From positions 62,001-126,000 of the forward strand of contig CAKTPO010000003.1 of the NCBI GenBank assembly GCA_934591845.1: 64,000 nt of DNA, in the 5' to 3' direction. Numbering within the stretch: position 1 is the stretch's first letter; each line of letters opens with the position of its first letter. The notes under the pieces were generated by a model, which was not told the origin of the DNA, ran no database searches, and worked only from the letters and a program-made list of their open reading frames with translations. Of this stretch, positions 8,238-16,408 are shown piece after piece. The position numbers and the translations under genes are program-made. Source of the DNA: an uncultured Oscillospiraceae bacterium. GTDB taxonomy: Bacteria > Bacillota > Clostridia > Oscillospirales > Oscillospiraceae.

Positions 8238-9425
8238 TTACATCATGTCGCCGGGCCGAAGCACGGCGTTTTCTTCCACCACGGCACCCTTGGAGGTCAC
8301 GCTGATCAGCATTTCCTCACCGGGGGCGTAAGCACCGCCTACAACGGCATTTTTGCAGACACGGCTGTTTTCGCCCAGAATGGCGTGGCGCACGATGGCA
8401 CCGGGCTCTACCACAACACCGGGCATGACCACACTGTCTTCAACAACAGCACCGGCCCCGATCTTGCAGCCTACGGAAATCACACTGTGGCGAACCTCGC
8501 CCTCTACCTCACAGCCCTCGGCGATGAAGCAGTTGACGGTGATGGCGGAGCTGGCGATAAAGGAGGAGGGCATGGCACTGTTCCGGGCGTAGATCTTAAA
8601 CCGCTCGCCCCGGATGTTGAATACAGGCTCCTTGCCCAGCAGATCCATGTTGGCTTCCCACAAAGACTGGATGGTTCCCACGTCCTTCCAGTAGCCGTCA
8701 AAGGGATAGGCCATCATCTTGTGGCCCTGATTTAAGAGATTGGGGATGATGTTCTTGCCGAAGTCATTGGAGGATTTGGGATCGTCCTCGTCCTCGATCA
8801 GGGCGTTTTTCAGCACCTGCCAGTTGAAGACGTAAATACCCATGGAGGCGTTGGTGGACTTGGGCCGGGCGGGCTTCTCCTCAAACTCATAAATGGACAT
8901 GTCCGGGTTGGTGTTCAGAATGCCGAACCGGGAAGCCTCCGCCAGAGGCACGTTCCGCACGGCGATGGTGCAGGAGGCCTCATGCTTTTCGTGGTACTCC
9001 ACCATGGCGGCGTAGTCCATCTTATAGATGTGGTCGCCGGAGAGGATCACCACATAGTCCGGGTCGTAGCGGTCAATAAAGTCAATATTCTGGTAAATGG
9101 CGTTGGCAGTGCCCTTGTACCAGCCACTCTTTTTGTCGTGGCGCTCATAGGGGGGCAGCACCTGGGCGCAGGAGTGGGTTTTGTTCAGGTTCCAGGGCTG
9201 ACCGTTGCCGATGTATTCGTTCAGCTCCAGGGGCTGATACTGGGTCAGGATGCCCACGGTGTCAATGCCGGAATTGACACAGTTGGACAGAGGGAAGTCA
9301 ATAATGCGGTATTTTCCGCCAAAGGGAACGGCGGGCTTGGCGGTCTTTTCGGTCAAGACCTTGAGTCTGCTGCCCTGGCCACCGGCCAGAAGCATGGCAA
9401 TACAGCGTTTTTTCTGAAAGTACAT
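8238..9425 (-). CDS. glgC: Glucose-1-phosphate adenylyltransferase, catalytic subunit
   Basis: Makes ADP-glucose from ATP and glucose-1-phosphate, the committed step of glycogen synthesis. 395 residues from ATG 9425, chosen over an in-frame GTG at 9431 because AGGAG is 8 nt from the ATG and only 2 nt from the GTG. Shows [13 protein letters not shown] (nucleotide loop), [31 protein letters not shown], and EEKPARPKS (glucose-1-P binding), then a C-terminal beta-helix. First gene of glgC-glgD-glgA. Confidence 0.96.
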   Translation of the reverse strand: MYFQKKRCIAMLLAGGQGSRLKVLTEKTAKPAVPFGGKYRIIDFPLSNCVNSGIDTVGILTQYQPLELNEYIGNGQPWNLNKTHSCAQVLPPYERHDKKSGWYKGTANAIYQNIDFIDRYDPDYVVILSGDHIYKMDYAAMVEYHEKHEASCTIAVRNVPLAEASRFGILNTNPDMSIYEFEEKPARPKSTNASMGIYVFNWQVLKNALIEDEDDPKSSNDFGKNIIPNLLNQGHKMMAYPFDGYWKDVGTIQSLWEANMDLLGKEPVFNIRGERFKIYARNSAMPSSFIASSAITVNCFIAEGCEVEGEVRHSVISVGCKIGAGAVVEDSVVMPGVVVEPGAIVRHAILGENSRVCKNAVVGGAYAPGEEMLISVTSKGAVVEENAVLRPGDMM

Positions 9426-9526
9426 GGTCACAGCTCCTCATATTGTCATTGGGATCACCAAAGGGAACACGGAAGAACGTTGGTCAAAAAATCGTATTTT
9501 CCTCCACGGATAACATATCATATTTT

Positions 9527-10114
9527 TCACAATTCCGAAAGTGACATTTTGCCTAAAATATCAGAAATCTTTTGGCGATTTTCTCTAAACTCCCTCCATG
9601 CAATAGGTGGATTCCTGGGAATTTCGACAGAATTCAGCCTTTTTTCCAACCAACAGACATCCAGCCATCGGCCAAATTTCTGTCCGCATTTTACCATTTT
9701 CCCGCATGGAACATATCCAAGACTCCGGTGAAAGGCCAAAGATGGGGCATTTTCTCCGGTGATAATGGCAAAACTTACAACATAGCCCATGGTGCATAAA
9801 AGGCTTTCCAGAATTTCATAAAGTTTTTTCCCGGCCCCCCGGCCCCGGGCATCCCGGCGCAGATAAATGGAGGGTTCTGCGCACCAGGCATAGGCCGCCC
9901 GCTCAAAAGGAAGGCTTGCATAGGCATAGCCCAGCACGGCCCCCTCCTCCTCCCACACAAGCCAGGGAAGCTTCTGGGTAATGCCTTGAAACCGGGCTAA
10001 GAATTCATCCACGGTAGGCGGCACATACTCAAAGGTCACGGTGGTTTCCAGCACATAAGGGGCGTAAATGGCCAGCATGGCCTCCACATCGGACTCCCGG
10101 GCGAAACGAATCAT
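9527..10114 (-). CDS. GNAT-family N-acetyltransferase (phosphinothricin-acetyltransferase-like)
   Basis: 195 residues. The first ~165 form a GNAT domain: IRFARESDVEAMLAIYAPYV at the N-terminus, SIYLRRDARGRGAGKKLYEIL with the acetyl-CoA loop (R-x-x-G-x-G/A), and NAPSLAFHRSLGYVPCG. This arrangement is typical of PAT-like enzymes that acetylate small amines. The C-terminal ~30 residues are extra and basic. AAGG lies ~8 nt upstream of the ATG. Stands alone; substrate unknown. Confidence 0.8.
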   Translation of the reverse strand: MIRFARESDVEAMLAIYAPYVLETTVTFEYVPPTVDEFLARFQGITQKLPWLVWEEEGAVLGYAYASLPFERAAYAWCAEPSIYLRRDARGRGAGKKLYEILESLLCTMGYVVSFAIITGENAPSLAFHRSLGYVPCGKMVKCGQKFGRWLDVCWLEKRLNSVEIPRNPPIAWREFRENRQKISDILGKMSLSEL

Positions 10115-10194
10115 TTTTTGGCCCTTCCTTTCTGCTTTTATACCATTTTAGGTCTAAAGAAATCCACTGTCAAGGTTGACTTTTTTTCTTTTTA

Positions 10195-10345
10195 AGGATA
10201 CAATAAAAGCAAATTTGTGTAAACAAGGGGGAATAAGCATGGATGCCGGCGGAAGCGGCAATATACCTGGCCGAAGTAGAAATCTGCCCGTCATCCTGCG
10301 GGCCTGATAGTCTGCTTTGCGCCAATATTTTTTGAATATTGGAGG
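10195..10345 (+). promoter_or_regulatory. Structured 5' leader of mgtE (candidate riboswitch, family not identified)
   Basis: About 150 nt before mgtE contain several potential stems: GCCG/CGGC around 10246-10261, GCCCG/CGGGC around 10288-10306, and an exact 8-bp hairpin CCAATATT-TTTTG-AATATTGG at 10322-10342 whose right arm ends inside the GGAGG ribosome-binding site (10341-10345). Such a hairpin could hide the ribosome site. mgtE genes are often controlled by Mg2+-sensing leaders, but I do not see the conserved M-box core. Regulatory role is inferred. Confidence 0.4.
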
Positions 10346-10352
10346 AACAAAA

Positions 10353-11732
10353 ATGGCAGAACGTTTTGAAATCGTAGAAAAAGCCCTCCTGAAAATGCTG
10401 GAAGACAAGAAGTACGCCTCTCTGCGGGATATTCTCGTGACCATGAACCCCAGTGACGTGGCGGCCCTGTTTGACGGCCTGGAGGAAAAACAGATCCCCC
10501 TGATGTTCCGGCTGCTTCCCAAGGAGGAGGCGGCGGAGACCTTTGTAGAAATGGACCCGGAGGCCCAGCAGCTGCTGATCCAGGGCTTTTCCGACAATGA
10601 ATTGCGGGAAGTGCTGGATGAACTGTACGTGGACGATGCGGCGGACCTGGTAGAGGAAATGCCCGCCAACGTGGTCAAGCGTATTCTCACCCAGGCAGAC
10701 CCCGAAATGCGCAGCTCCATTAATCAGATTTTGCGCTATCAGGAAAACTCCGCCGGGGCCCTGATGACCATGGAGTATGTGTCTCTCCGGCCGGATATGA
10801 CCGTGGAGGAGGCCATTCTCCGCATTCGCCGCCAGGGTGTGGACAAAGAGACCATTTATACCTGCTATGTCCTGGCCAAGGACCGGACGTTGCAGGGCAT
10901 CGTCACCGTCAAGGATTTGCTGTTGGCAGAAAGTGACGATACCCTAATTAAAGAAATCATGACCACCAACGTCATTTCCGTCACCACCCAGGATGACCAG
11001 GAAGAAGTGGCCAAGATGTTCTCCAAGTACAATTTCCTGGCCCTGCCGGTGGTGGACAAGGAAAACCGCATGGTGGGCATCGTCACCTTTGATGACGCCA
11101 TGGACGTTATGGAAGAAGAGGCCACGGAGGATATGGAGATCATGGCCGCTATGATCCCCTCGGAAAAGAGCTACCTGAAAAGCTCCCCCATTGACCTTTA
11201 TAAGCACCGGATCCCCTGGCTGATGCTTTTGATGGTGTCGGCCACCTTTACGGGCATGATCATCACCTCTTTTGAAAGTGCCTTGGCCCTGCTTCCCGCC
11301 CTGACCGCCTTTATCCCCATGCTGATGGACACCGGCGGCAACTGCGGCTCCCAGTCCTCCGTCACCGTCATCCGCGCCCTGAGCCTGGATGAATTGGAGC
11401 TTTCCGATGTATTGACGATTCTGTGGAAAGAAGTCCGTACCGCCGTTCTCTGCGGTCTGACCCTGGCGGTGCTGTGCTTTATCAAGGTGCTGCTGGTAGA
11501 CCGGCTCCTCATGGGCAACACCAGCATCAGCCTGCCCGTAGACCTGGTCATCTGCCTGGCCCTGGGGGTGACGGTGGTCATCGCCAAAATGGTAGGCTGT
11601 ACCCTGCCCCTCCTTGCCAAACGCCTGGGCTTCGACCCCGCCGTCATGGCATCGCCGTTCATTACCACCATCGTGGATGCTCTGTCCCTGCTGGTCTATT
11701 TCCTGTTCGCCAAGACCATCCTGGGGCTTTGA
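10353..11732 (+). CDS. mgtE: Magnesium transporter MgtE
   Basis: A Mg2+ channel/transporter of 460 residues. Start ATG 10353 with GGAGG 8 nt upstream; an in-frame ATG at 10317 lies within the leader hairpins. Domain order: MgtE_N superhelical domain (~1-130), a tandem CBS pair (~130-255) that senses Mg2+, a connecting helix, then five membrane helices. The TM signature MLMDTGGNCGSQSSVTVIR is present (GNxGxQ pore motif). Probably essential for Mg homeostasis. Monocistronic. Confidence 0.95.
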   Translation: MAERFEIVEKALLKMLEDKKYASLRDILVTMNPSDVAALFDGLEEKQIPLMFRLLPKEEAAETFVEMDPEAQQLLIQGFSDNELREVLDELYVDDAADLVEEMPANVVKRILTQADPEMRSSINQILRYQENSAGALMTMEYVSLRPDMTVEEAILRIRRQGVDKETIYTCYVLAKDRTLQGIVTVKDLLLAESDDTLIKEIMTTNVISVTTQDDQEEVAKMFSKYNFLALPVVDKENRMVGIVTFDDAMDVMEEEATEDMEIMAAMIPSEKSYLKSSPIDLYKHRIPWLMLLMVSATFTGMIITSFESALALLPALTAFIPMLMDTGGNCGSQSSVTVIRALSLDELELSDVLTILWKEVRTAVLCGLTLAVLCFIKVLLVDRLLMGNTSISLPVDLVICLALGVTVVIAKMVGCTLPLLAKRLGFDPAVMASPFITTIVDALSLLVYFLFAKTILGL

Positions 11733-11757
11733 GAAAATGATAACCCCCACGCAAGGT

Positions 11758-11821
11758 TGATATGATCCCCCTAAAATAGACTTTGGATATTTCCGTGGTC
11801 TGCTTTAGGGGGATCATATCA
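11758..11821. repeat. 18-bp perfect inverted repeat between mgtE and the convergent sdpI-like gene
   Basis: Left arm 11758-11775 (TGATATGATCCCCCTAAA) and its exact reverse complement at 11804-11821, with a 28-nt spacer. Not followed by a clear T run on either strand. May end transcription for both convergent genes or be a remnant of inverted ends; function uncertain. Confidence 0.6.
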
Positions 11822-11875
11822 TATTCTGATTTTGGAGTGATTTCTATTTTTCCGGTACGTCCTTTTTGCATCTGT

Positions 11876-12385
11876 TTATTTTTCTTTTTTGGGGTGTCTG
11901 CGCAGTTCGCCCTTGCGGTTGAACCAGAACATGGCAAGGCCGTTGATGGCAAGAGTTGCAAGCAAGGTCAGCACCGCCTGCCAGACCAGGCACCAGACGG
12001 TTCTCCACAGCATGGCCTCTACCTCCATAGAGCCGAAGCCCAGGCTGAGGATGGCCATGATGAGGGTCAGAACAAGGCCCAGGCCGCCCAAGACCATGCC
12101 GGCGATGCGCTGGGTGAAGCGCCAGGCGTGGACGGAACCCATGCCGTAGTAGCAGCGGTAGCCAAAGTAGAAGTTGGCTTCCTTTGGGGCCAGCAGCAGA
12201 TAGCACAGGCCCAGAATCAGCAGCAGAACAGGCCCAAGCATGACACAGACTCTGCAAAGCACGGTGATTTTATCAAAAATATGGTCAATTTGGGGAAGCA
12301 GCTTGGCCAGATCAAAGTCTTCAAAAGCCTTTTTGATGGCCTCAAAATCCAGGGCCGCTTCCGTGGCCGCAGTGGCTGTAAGCAT
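11876..12385 (-). CDS. SdpI-family membrane protein
   Basis: 169 residues. An N-terminal ~40-residue amphipathic, charged segment is followed by hydrophobic segments around residues 45-66, 90-115 and 130-155. The block FYFGYRCYYGMGSVHAWRFTQRIAGMVLGGLGL resembles the SdpI repeat (R/T ... W...R..G). B. subtilis SdpI gives immunity to the SdpC toxin and relays it to a repressor; here no toxin gene is adjacent. The ATG shares one base with the nrdR stop (TAATG), so it is translationally coupled to nrdR. Function beyond the fold is not assignable. Confidence 0.6.
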   Translation of the reverse strand: MLTATAATEAALDFEAIKKAFEDFDLAKLLPQIDHIFDKITVLCRVCVMLGPVLLLILGLCYLLLAPKEANFYFGYRCYYGMGSVHAWRFTQRIAGMVLGGLGLVLTLIMAILSLGFGSMEVEAMLWRTVWCLVWQAVLTLLATLAINGLAMFWFNRKGELRRHPKKEK

Positions 12386-12840
12386 TATTTTTCCTCCAGG
12401 TATTTGCTGATCTCCTGCATGAAGCTGTTGGCATCCTGAAACTGGTGGTAAATGGAGGCGAAGCGGATGTAGGCCACCTCGTCCACGGGTTTGAGCCGCT
12501 CCATGACCATTTCGCCCAGCCGCTCGGTGGTGACCTCCCGCTCTAAAGAGGCCTGGATGGTCTGCTCGATTTCTGCGGCAATGCGCTCCAACTCCACAAT
12601 GTCGGCCTTGCGCTTGTCAAAGGCCCGGATCATGCTGTTGACGATTTTATTCTTGTCAAAATTCTGCCGGGAGCCGTTGCGTTTTACCACCAGAATGGGC
12701 TGGCTTTCCACGATCTCATAGGTGTTAAACCGGTGGCCGCAGCGGCAGCACTCTCTCCGGCGGCGGATGCTCAGGCCGTCTTCGGACCGGCGGGAATCGA
12801 TGACTTTGCTCTCCTGATCTCCGCAAAAGGGACACTTCAT
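12385..12840 (-). CDS. nrdR: Transcriptional repressor NrdR
   Basis: ATP/dATP-responsive repressor of ribonucleotide reductase genes. 151 residues, standard length. N-terminal zinc ribbon with CPFC (C3, C6) and CCRCGHRF, a basic SRRSEDGLSIRRRREC region, then the ATP-cone (PILVVKRNGSRQNFDKNKI ...) ending in VAYIRFASIYHQF. No nrd gene or NrdR-box pair seen nearby. Coupled to the downstream SdpI-like gene. Confidence 0.96.
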   Translation of the reverse strand: MKCPFCGDQESKVIDSRRSEDGLSIRRRRECCRCGHRFNTYEIVESQPILVVKRNGSRQNFDKNKIVNSMIRAFDKRKADIVELERIAAEIEQTIQASLEREVTTERLGEMVMERLKPVDEVAYIRFASIYHQFQDANSFMQEISKYLEEK

Positions 12841-12987
12841 AATAACCGCTCCTTTTCGGGGACCATCCCTCAGTTTCCCCGGGTTATAGCGGATTTATTA
12901 TATCAGAAACCCGGGGGCCTGTCCAGCCTTTTTTCCTCTTGTGTTTTTGGCCCCGATGGAGTAAAATGGCCAACAGAAGGAGGGCTT

Positions 12988-13389
12988 ATGAAGAAGAACA
13001 AGTTGTATACCCTGTGGTGGGCCGCCTTTGCGGTCTGCGCTGCCCTGGGCTTTCTCCCGGAAAAGGAGGGGGCTTTGGGGATCGTGCTTAAAATCCTTTC
13101 CCTTATTTTTTTCCTGCCCCCCGGACTGCTGCTGCTGCAAGCCAAAAAGGCCGGGGACCAGAAAACCTTGCACATTCTCAGAACCGTGAGCCTCACCAGC
13201 CTGGGCCTGACTCTGGCCCTGCTGATCATGAACATTCTCTTTGCCACCGGCTCTAAAGCCCTGGGGAATGTGCTCCACGGGTTTCTTACGGTGGTTTCCA
13301 CCCCCATGATGGCCCTGGGGAACTGGGCCATGTCCATGTTTTTGTGGGCCTGCCTGTTTTTTGCCGCTTTTCCCCAAAAAGGGAAATAA
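12988..13389 (+). CDS. Hypothetical four-helix membrane protein
   Basis: 133 residues from ATG 12988 with AAGGAGGG 6 nt upstream; the same frame is open further upstream only as antisense to nrdR. Four hydrophobic segments (about residues 7-24, 32-52, 66-90, 100-128) with a lysine-rich start and end. No recognised motif. 38 nt upstream of the degV gene on the same strand, so possibly co-transcribed. Family not recognised. Confidence 0.6.
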   Translation: MKKNKLYTLWWAAFAVCAALGFLPEKEGALGIVLKILSLIFFLPPGLLLLQAKKAGDQKTLHILRTVSLTSLGLTLALLIMNILFATGSKALGNVLHGFLTVVSTPMMALGNWAMSMFLWACLFFAAFPQKGK

Positions 13390-13427
13390 TGTTCAGCCAA
13401 CCATATAAGTAAATGGAGTGATACCTG

Positions 13428-14288
13428 ATGCCTTATCAAATTCTCACAGATTCCTGCTGTGATTTTACAGCCGATAAATACCGGGAGCTGGGCCTGGTGG
13501 CCATCCCCCTGACGGTGAATTTCCGGGGGGAGAGCTATCCGGATAAAAACGACGACAGTCTTCGGGAGATGTACGCAGGCCTCCGGGCAGGAGAGGTGGC
13601 CACCACTGCCGCCGCAAACCCCGAGCAGTGGGCCAGTGCCATAGAGCCGGTGCTCCAGGCCGGGGAGGATGTGCTGGTGCTGTCCTTTTCTTCCGGTCTT
13701 TCTACCAGCTACCAGTCTGCCGTCATTGCCGCCACGGACTTGCAGGAAGCCTACCCGCAGCGCACCATCCGGGTGGTAGACAGCCTTTGCGCCTCCCTGG
13801 GTCAGGGCCTTCTGGCCTGGTACGCCAGCCGGAAGCGGCAGGAAGGGCTCTCTATTGATGCCCTGGCCCAATGGCTGGAAGACAACCGGCTCCACCTGTG
13901 CCACTGGTTCACCGTGGACGACCTGATGTATCTGAAACGGGGTGGCCGCATCAATGCCGCCACTGCCATTATGGGCACCATGCTCTCCATCAAGCCTGTG
14001 CTCCACGTGGACGATGAAGGCCACCTGATCAGCGTGGGCAAGGCCCGGGGCAGAAAGGCCTCCATCCAGGCCATGGCCCAAAAGGTAGGAGAACTGGGCC
14101 GGGGCTACGAAAACCCCGTCATGTTCATCTCCCACGGCGACTGTCTGGAAGATGCGGAGTATCTGTCCGGCCTTTTGAAGCGGGACTACGGGGTGAAAGA
14201 AGTATACATCAACTACGTGGGCGCCGTCATCGGTTCCCACTCCGGCCCCGGCACATTGGCTCTGTTTTTCATGGGCGAGCATCGGTAA
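13428..14288 (+). CDS. DegV family fatty-acid-binding protein
   Basis: 286 residues. DegV proteins bind a fatty acid and, as FakB, present it to the FakA kinase for phosphorylation. The N-terminal ILTDSCCDFTADKYRELGL strand/loop, the SSGLSTSYQSAVIAA block and the VDDLMYLKRGGRINAATAIMGTMLSIKPVLHVDDEG block are characteristic. Ends with SHSGPGTLALFFMG. No fakA in the window. Followed by a clear terminator. Confidence 0.92.
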   Translation: MPYQILTDSCCDFTADKYRELGLVAIPLTVNFRGESYPDKNDDSLREMYAGLRAGEVATTAAANPEQWASAIEPVLQAGEDVLVLSFSSGLSTSYQSAVIAATDLQEAYPQRTIRVVDSLCASLGQGLLAWYASRKRQEGLSIDALAQWLEDNRLHLCHWFTVDDLMYLKRGGRINAATAIMGTMLSIKPVLHVDDEGHLISVGKARGRKASIQAMAQKVGELGRGYENPVMFISHGDCLEDAEYLSGLLKRDYGVKEVYINYVGAVIGSHSGPGTLALFFMGEHR

Positions 14289-14304
14289 ACCTGATCCATA
14301 CACA

Positions 14305-14350
14305 AAAACTTGCGGAAGCCCCGGTATTCTGGGACTTCCGCAAGTTTTTA
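14305..14350 (+). terminator. Terminator of the degV gene
   Basis: 15-bp stem AAAAACTTGCGGAAG / CTTCCGCAAGTTTTT with a 16-nt loop; the T run is part of the right arm. Confidence 0.85.
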
Positions 14351-14394
14351 TTTCGGGATAGCAAGTTTTGGTTCCGACGGCTGTGGCTTTTTCG

Positions 14395-15276
14395 TTACCG
14401 CTGGAAGGTGGTGCGCAGGGTGGTGGACCAGGATTCGCCGGGGGCCAGGATGGCGGCGGCGGGTTTTTCCGTCCACTCCGTAGCGCCACGCTCGGGGCTG
14501 GGCAGGCTGTGCCAGGGCTCAATGCAGACGAACCGGGGGTCGCCGCCGGGGGCACTCCACAGCAGGGTGTAGGGGAAGCCCTGAATGTCGCAGACCACGG
14601 CCCGGCCGGTGTCCTTTTCATAAAGGCCCAGGGTGCCCGAAGACAGGTTCGTCATGCAGTGGCTGTCATTGGCAAAGAGTTCTTTCGTGACGGGCAGGGC
14701 GATGATGTTGGAGCCCAGGTAGTAGAAGTTGCCGTGCATCAGGCCGTGGGGCAGATTGTTGATGCACAGGGGGGACTCCATTTTTTCAAACCGGATCTCA
14801 TAGTCCTCCAGGGTGTGCTGGTCGTCAAAGGGCACGGCAAAGCCGGGGTGGAAGCCGATGCCGAAGGGCAGCTCCTCCTGGTCGTTGTTTTCCACGGTCA
14901 GGGTGTGGCACAGGGTAGGGCCGTCCAAAGTAAAGGTGGAGACCAGACGGAAGGCATAGGGGAACCGGGCCTGGGTTTCGGGATTGCTTTCCAGGGCAAA
15001 CTCCAATACATCCGCAGAGGAACGCACCAGAATATGCTCCAAATCCCGGGCGAAGCCATGCTGCTTGGCGGGATAATCCCGGCCCTTGGCGTGGATGATA
15101 CCGTCTACCACCTTGCCGCAGTGGGGGAACAGCACCGGGGCGTGGCTGCCCCAGACACTGGGGTCTGCCTGCCAGATGTGCTCCACGCCGTCACACTTCC
15201 GCTGAACGCTGACGACTTCCGCACCCTTGGAGGAGACGGTGACTTTCAGATAGCTGTTTTCAAGAATGTACTCCAT
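14395..15276 (-). CDS. Aldose 1-epimerase family protein (LacX-like)
   Basis: 293 residues; a beta-sandwich mutarotase-like enzyme. Visible blocks: NSYLKVTVSSKGAEVVSV near the start, HAPVLFPHCGKV, KQHGFARD (a family histidine), FGIGFHPGFAVPF (second histidine), and FVCIEPWHSLPS near the end (glutamate base). These match the YeaD/LacX branch, which acts on an unidentified sugar or sugar phosphate. TGGAGG precedes the ATG. It lies 27 nt downstream of uppP on the same strand. Confidence 0.87.
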   Translation of the reverse strand: MEYILENSYLKVTVSSKGAEVVSVQRKCDGVEHIWQADPSVWGSHAPVLFPHCGKVVDGIIHAKGRDYPAKQHGFARDLEHILVRSSADVLEFALESNPETQARFPYAFRLVSTFTLDGPTLCHTLTVENNDQEELPFGIGFHPGFAVPFDDQHTLEDYEIRFEKMESPLCINNLPHGLMHGNFYYLGSNIIALPVTKELFANDSHCMTNLSSGTLGLYEKDTGRAVVCDIQGFPYTLLWSAPGGDPRFVCIEPWHSLPSPERGATEWTEKPAAAILAPGESWSTTLRTTFQR

Positions 15277-15303
15277 GGGATAACCTCCATTAAGTATTAA
15301 TGA

Positions 15304-16131
15304 TTATTTCGCAATGGCAAAATAGGCCAGAACCAATATACCAAGAACAATGCGGTAAACGCCAAAGGCGGAGAAGGAGTGATGGCGGACGTAGTTCATC
15401 AGCCCTCGGATGACCAGCAGGCTTACCAGGAAGGACACGGCGCAGCCCACAAGCAGCACGGCGATCTCCGGCCCGGCAAAGCCCACCCCGGTCATAAAGA
15501 ATTTCAGAAGCTTGATGCCGCTGGCTCCCAGCATGGTGGGAATGGCCATAAAGAAGCTGAATTCCGCAGCGGCGGACCGGCTGGCCCCCAGAAGAATGCC
15601 GCCTAAAATGGTAGAGCCGGAACGGGAAGTACCGGGTATCAGGCTCAGGCACTGGAACAGGCCAATGCCAATGGCGGTTTTCCAGTCCATGTGGTCCACA
15701 TCGTCCACCGCCAGATGGCGGCCCTGATACCGCCGCTCCACCAGGATAAAGGCCACGCCGTAGACAATGAGCATGGCAGCCACCACGGTGGAGGTGTGCA
15801 GGTTCGCATCCATCCAGTCGTCAAAGAGCACGCCCACCACACCGGAGGGGATGATGGACACCACCACCTTGGCCCACAGGTTCCAGGTGTTTTTCTTTTC
15901 CGCCGGGGTCTTGTCCGGGGAGAAAGGATTCAGCTTGTGGAAGAACAGCACCACCACCGCCAGAATGGCCCCCAGCTGGATCACCACGTCAAACATGCTT
16001 TTAAAGGCTTCCGATACGTTCAGCTGCACCAGCTCATCCAGCAAAATCAGGTGGCCGGTGGAGGATACGGGCAGCCATTCGGTCACGCCCTCTACAATGC
16101 CAAAGAGCACGGCTTTTAAGATTTCGATCAT
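15304..16131 (-). CDS. uppP: Undecaprenyl-diphosphatase
   Basis: Membrane enzyme that dephosphorylates undecaprenyl pyrophosphate, recycling the cell-wall lipid carrier; it also gives bacitracin tolerance. 275 residues from ATG 16131 (GAGGG 8 nt upstream). Diagnostic BacA blocks: EGVTEWLPVSSTGHLIL (residues ~13-29) and PGTSRSGSTILGGILLG. About eight hydrophobic segments. A longer frame upstream lacks a ribosome site. Confidence 0.95.
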   Translation of the reverse strand: MIEILKAVLFGIVEGVTEWLPVSSTGHLILLDELVQLNVSEAFKSMFDVVIQLGAILAVVVLFFHKLNPFSPDKTPAEKKNTWNLWAKVVVSIIPSGVVGVLFDDWMDANLHTSTVVAAMLIVYGVAFILVERRYQGRHLAVDDVDHMDWKTAIGIGLFQCLSLIPGTSRSGSTILGGILLGASRSAAAEFSFFMAIPTMLGASGIKLLKFFMTGVGFAGPEIAVLLVGCAVSFLVSLLVIRGLMNYVRHHSFSAFGVYRIVLGILVLAYFAIAK

Positions 16132-16408
16132 AATTCCATCCCTCGAATGTGTTTGAAAATGAATAGTCTTTACCAACACATCATACAGGATTTGTGGCAT
16201 TTTTTCAAGTGCCTGGATGGCTTTTATCACTCAAAAGAAAATGATAAAAAAATACGCACATCTCCCCCGCTGCTGAAATCTTTATCAGGGTGCCGGGGCT
16301 GTTTATAGGCGGAACGAACAAATTGGGGTATACTGTAGCCATGAAAACAAAAACACGGTGCCGCTTGGAAACAAGACAGCACCCCGAAAAAACGATGGAG
16401 GTTTTATT

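Noticed and set aside
7118..8735. Plus-strand frames across glgC/glgD as genes
   Set aside because: Antisense shadows of well-conserved pyrophosphorylase subunits.
10195..10345. M-box (ykoK) Mg2+ riboswitch before mgtE
   Set aside because: The conserved GTTAGGTGAGGCTCCTA-like core and following loops are not found; also not matched by eye to the Mn2+ yybP-ykoY core.
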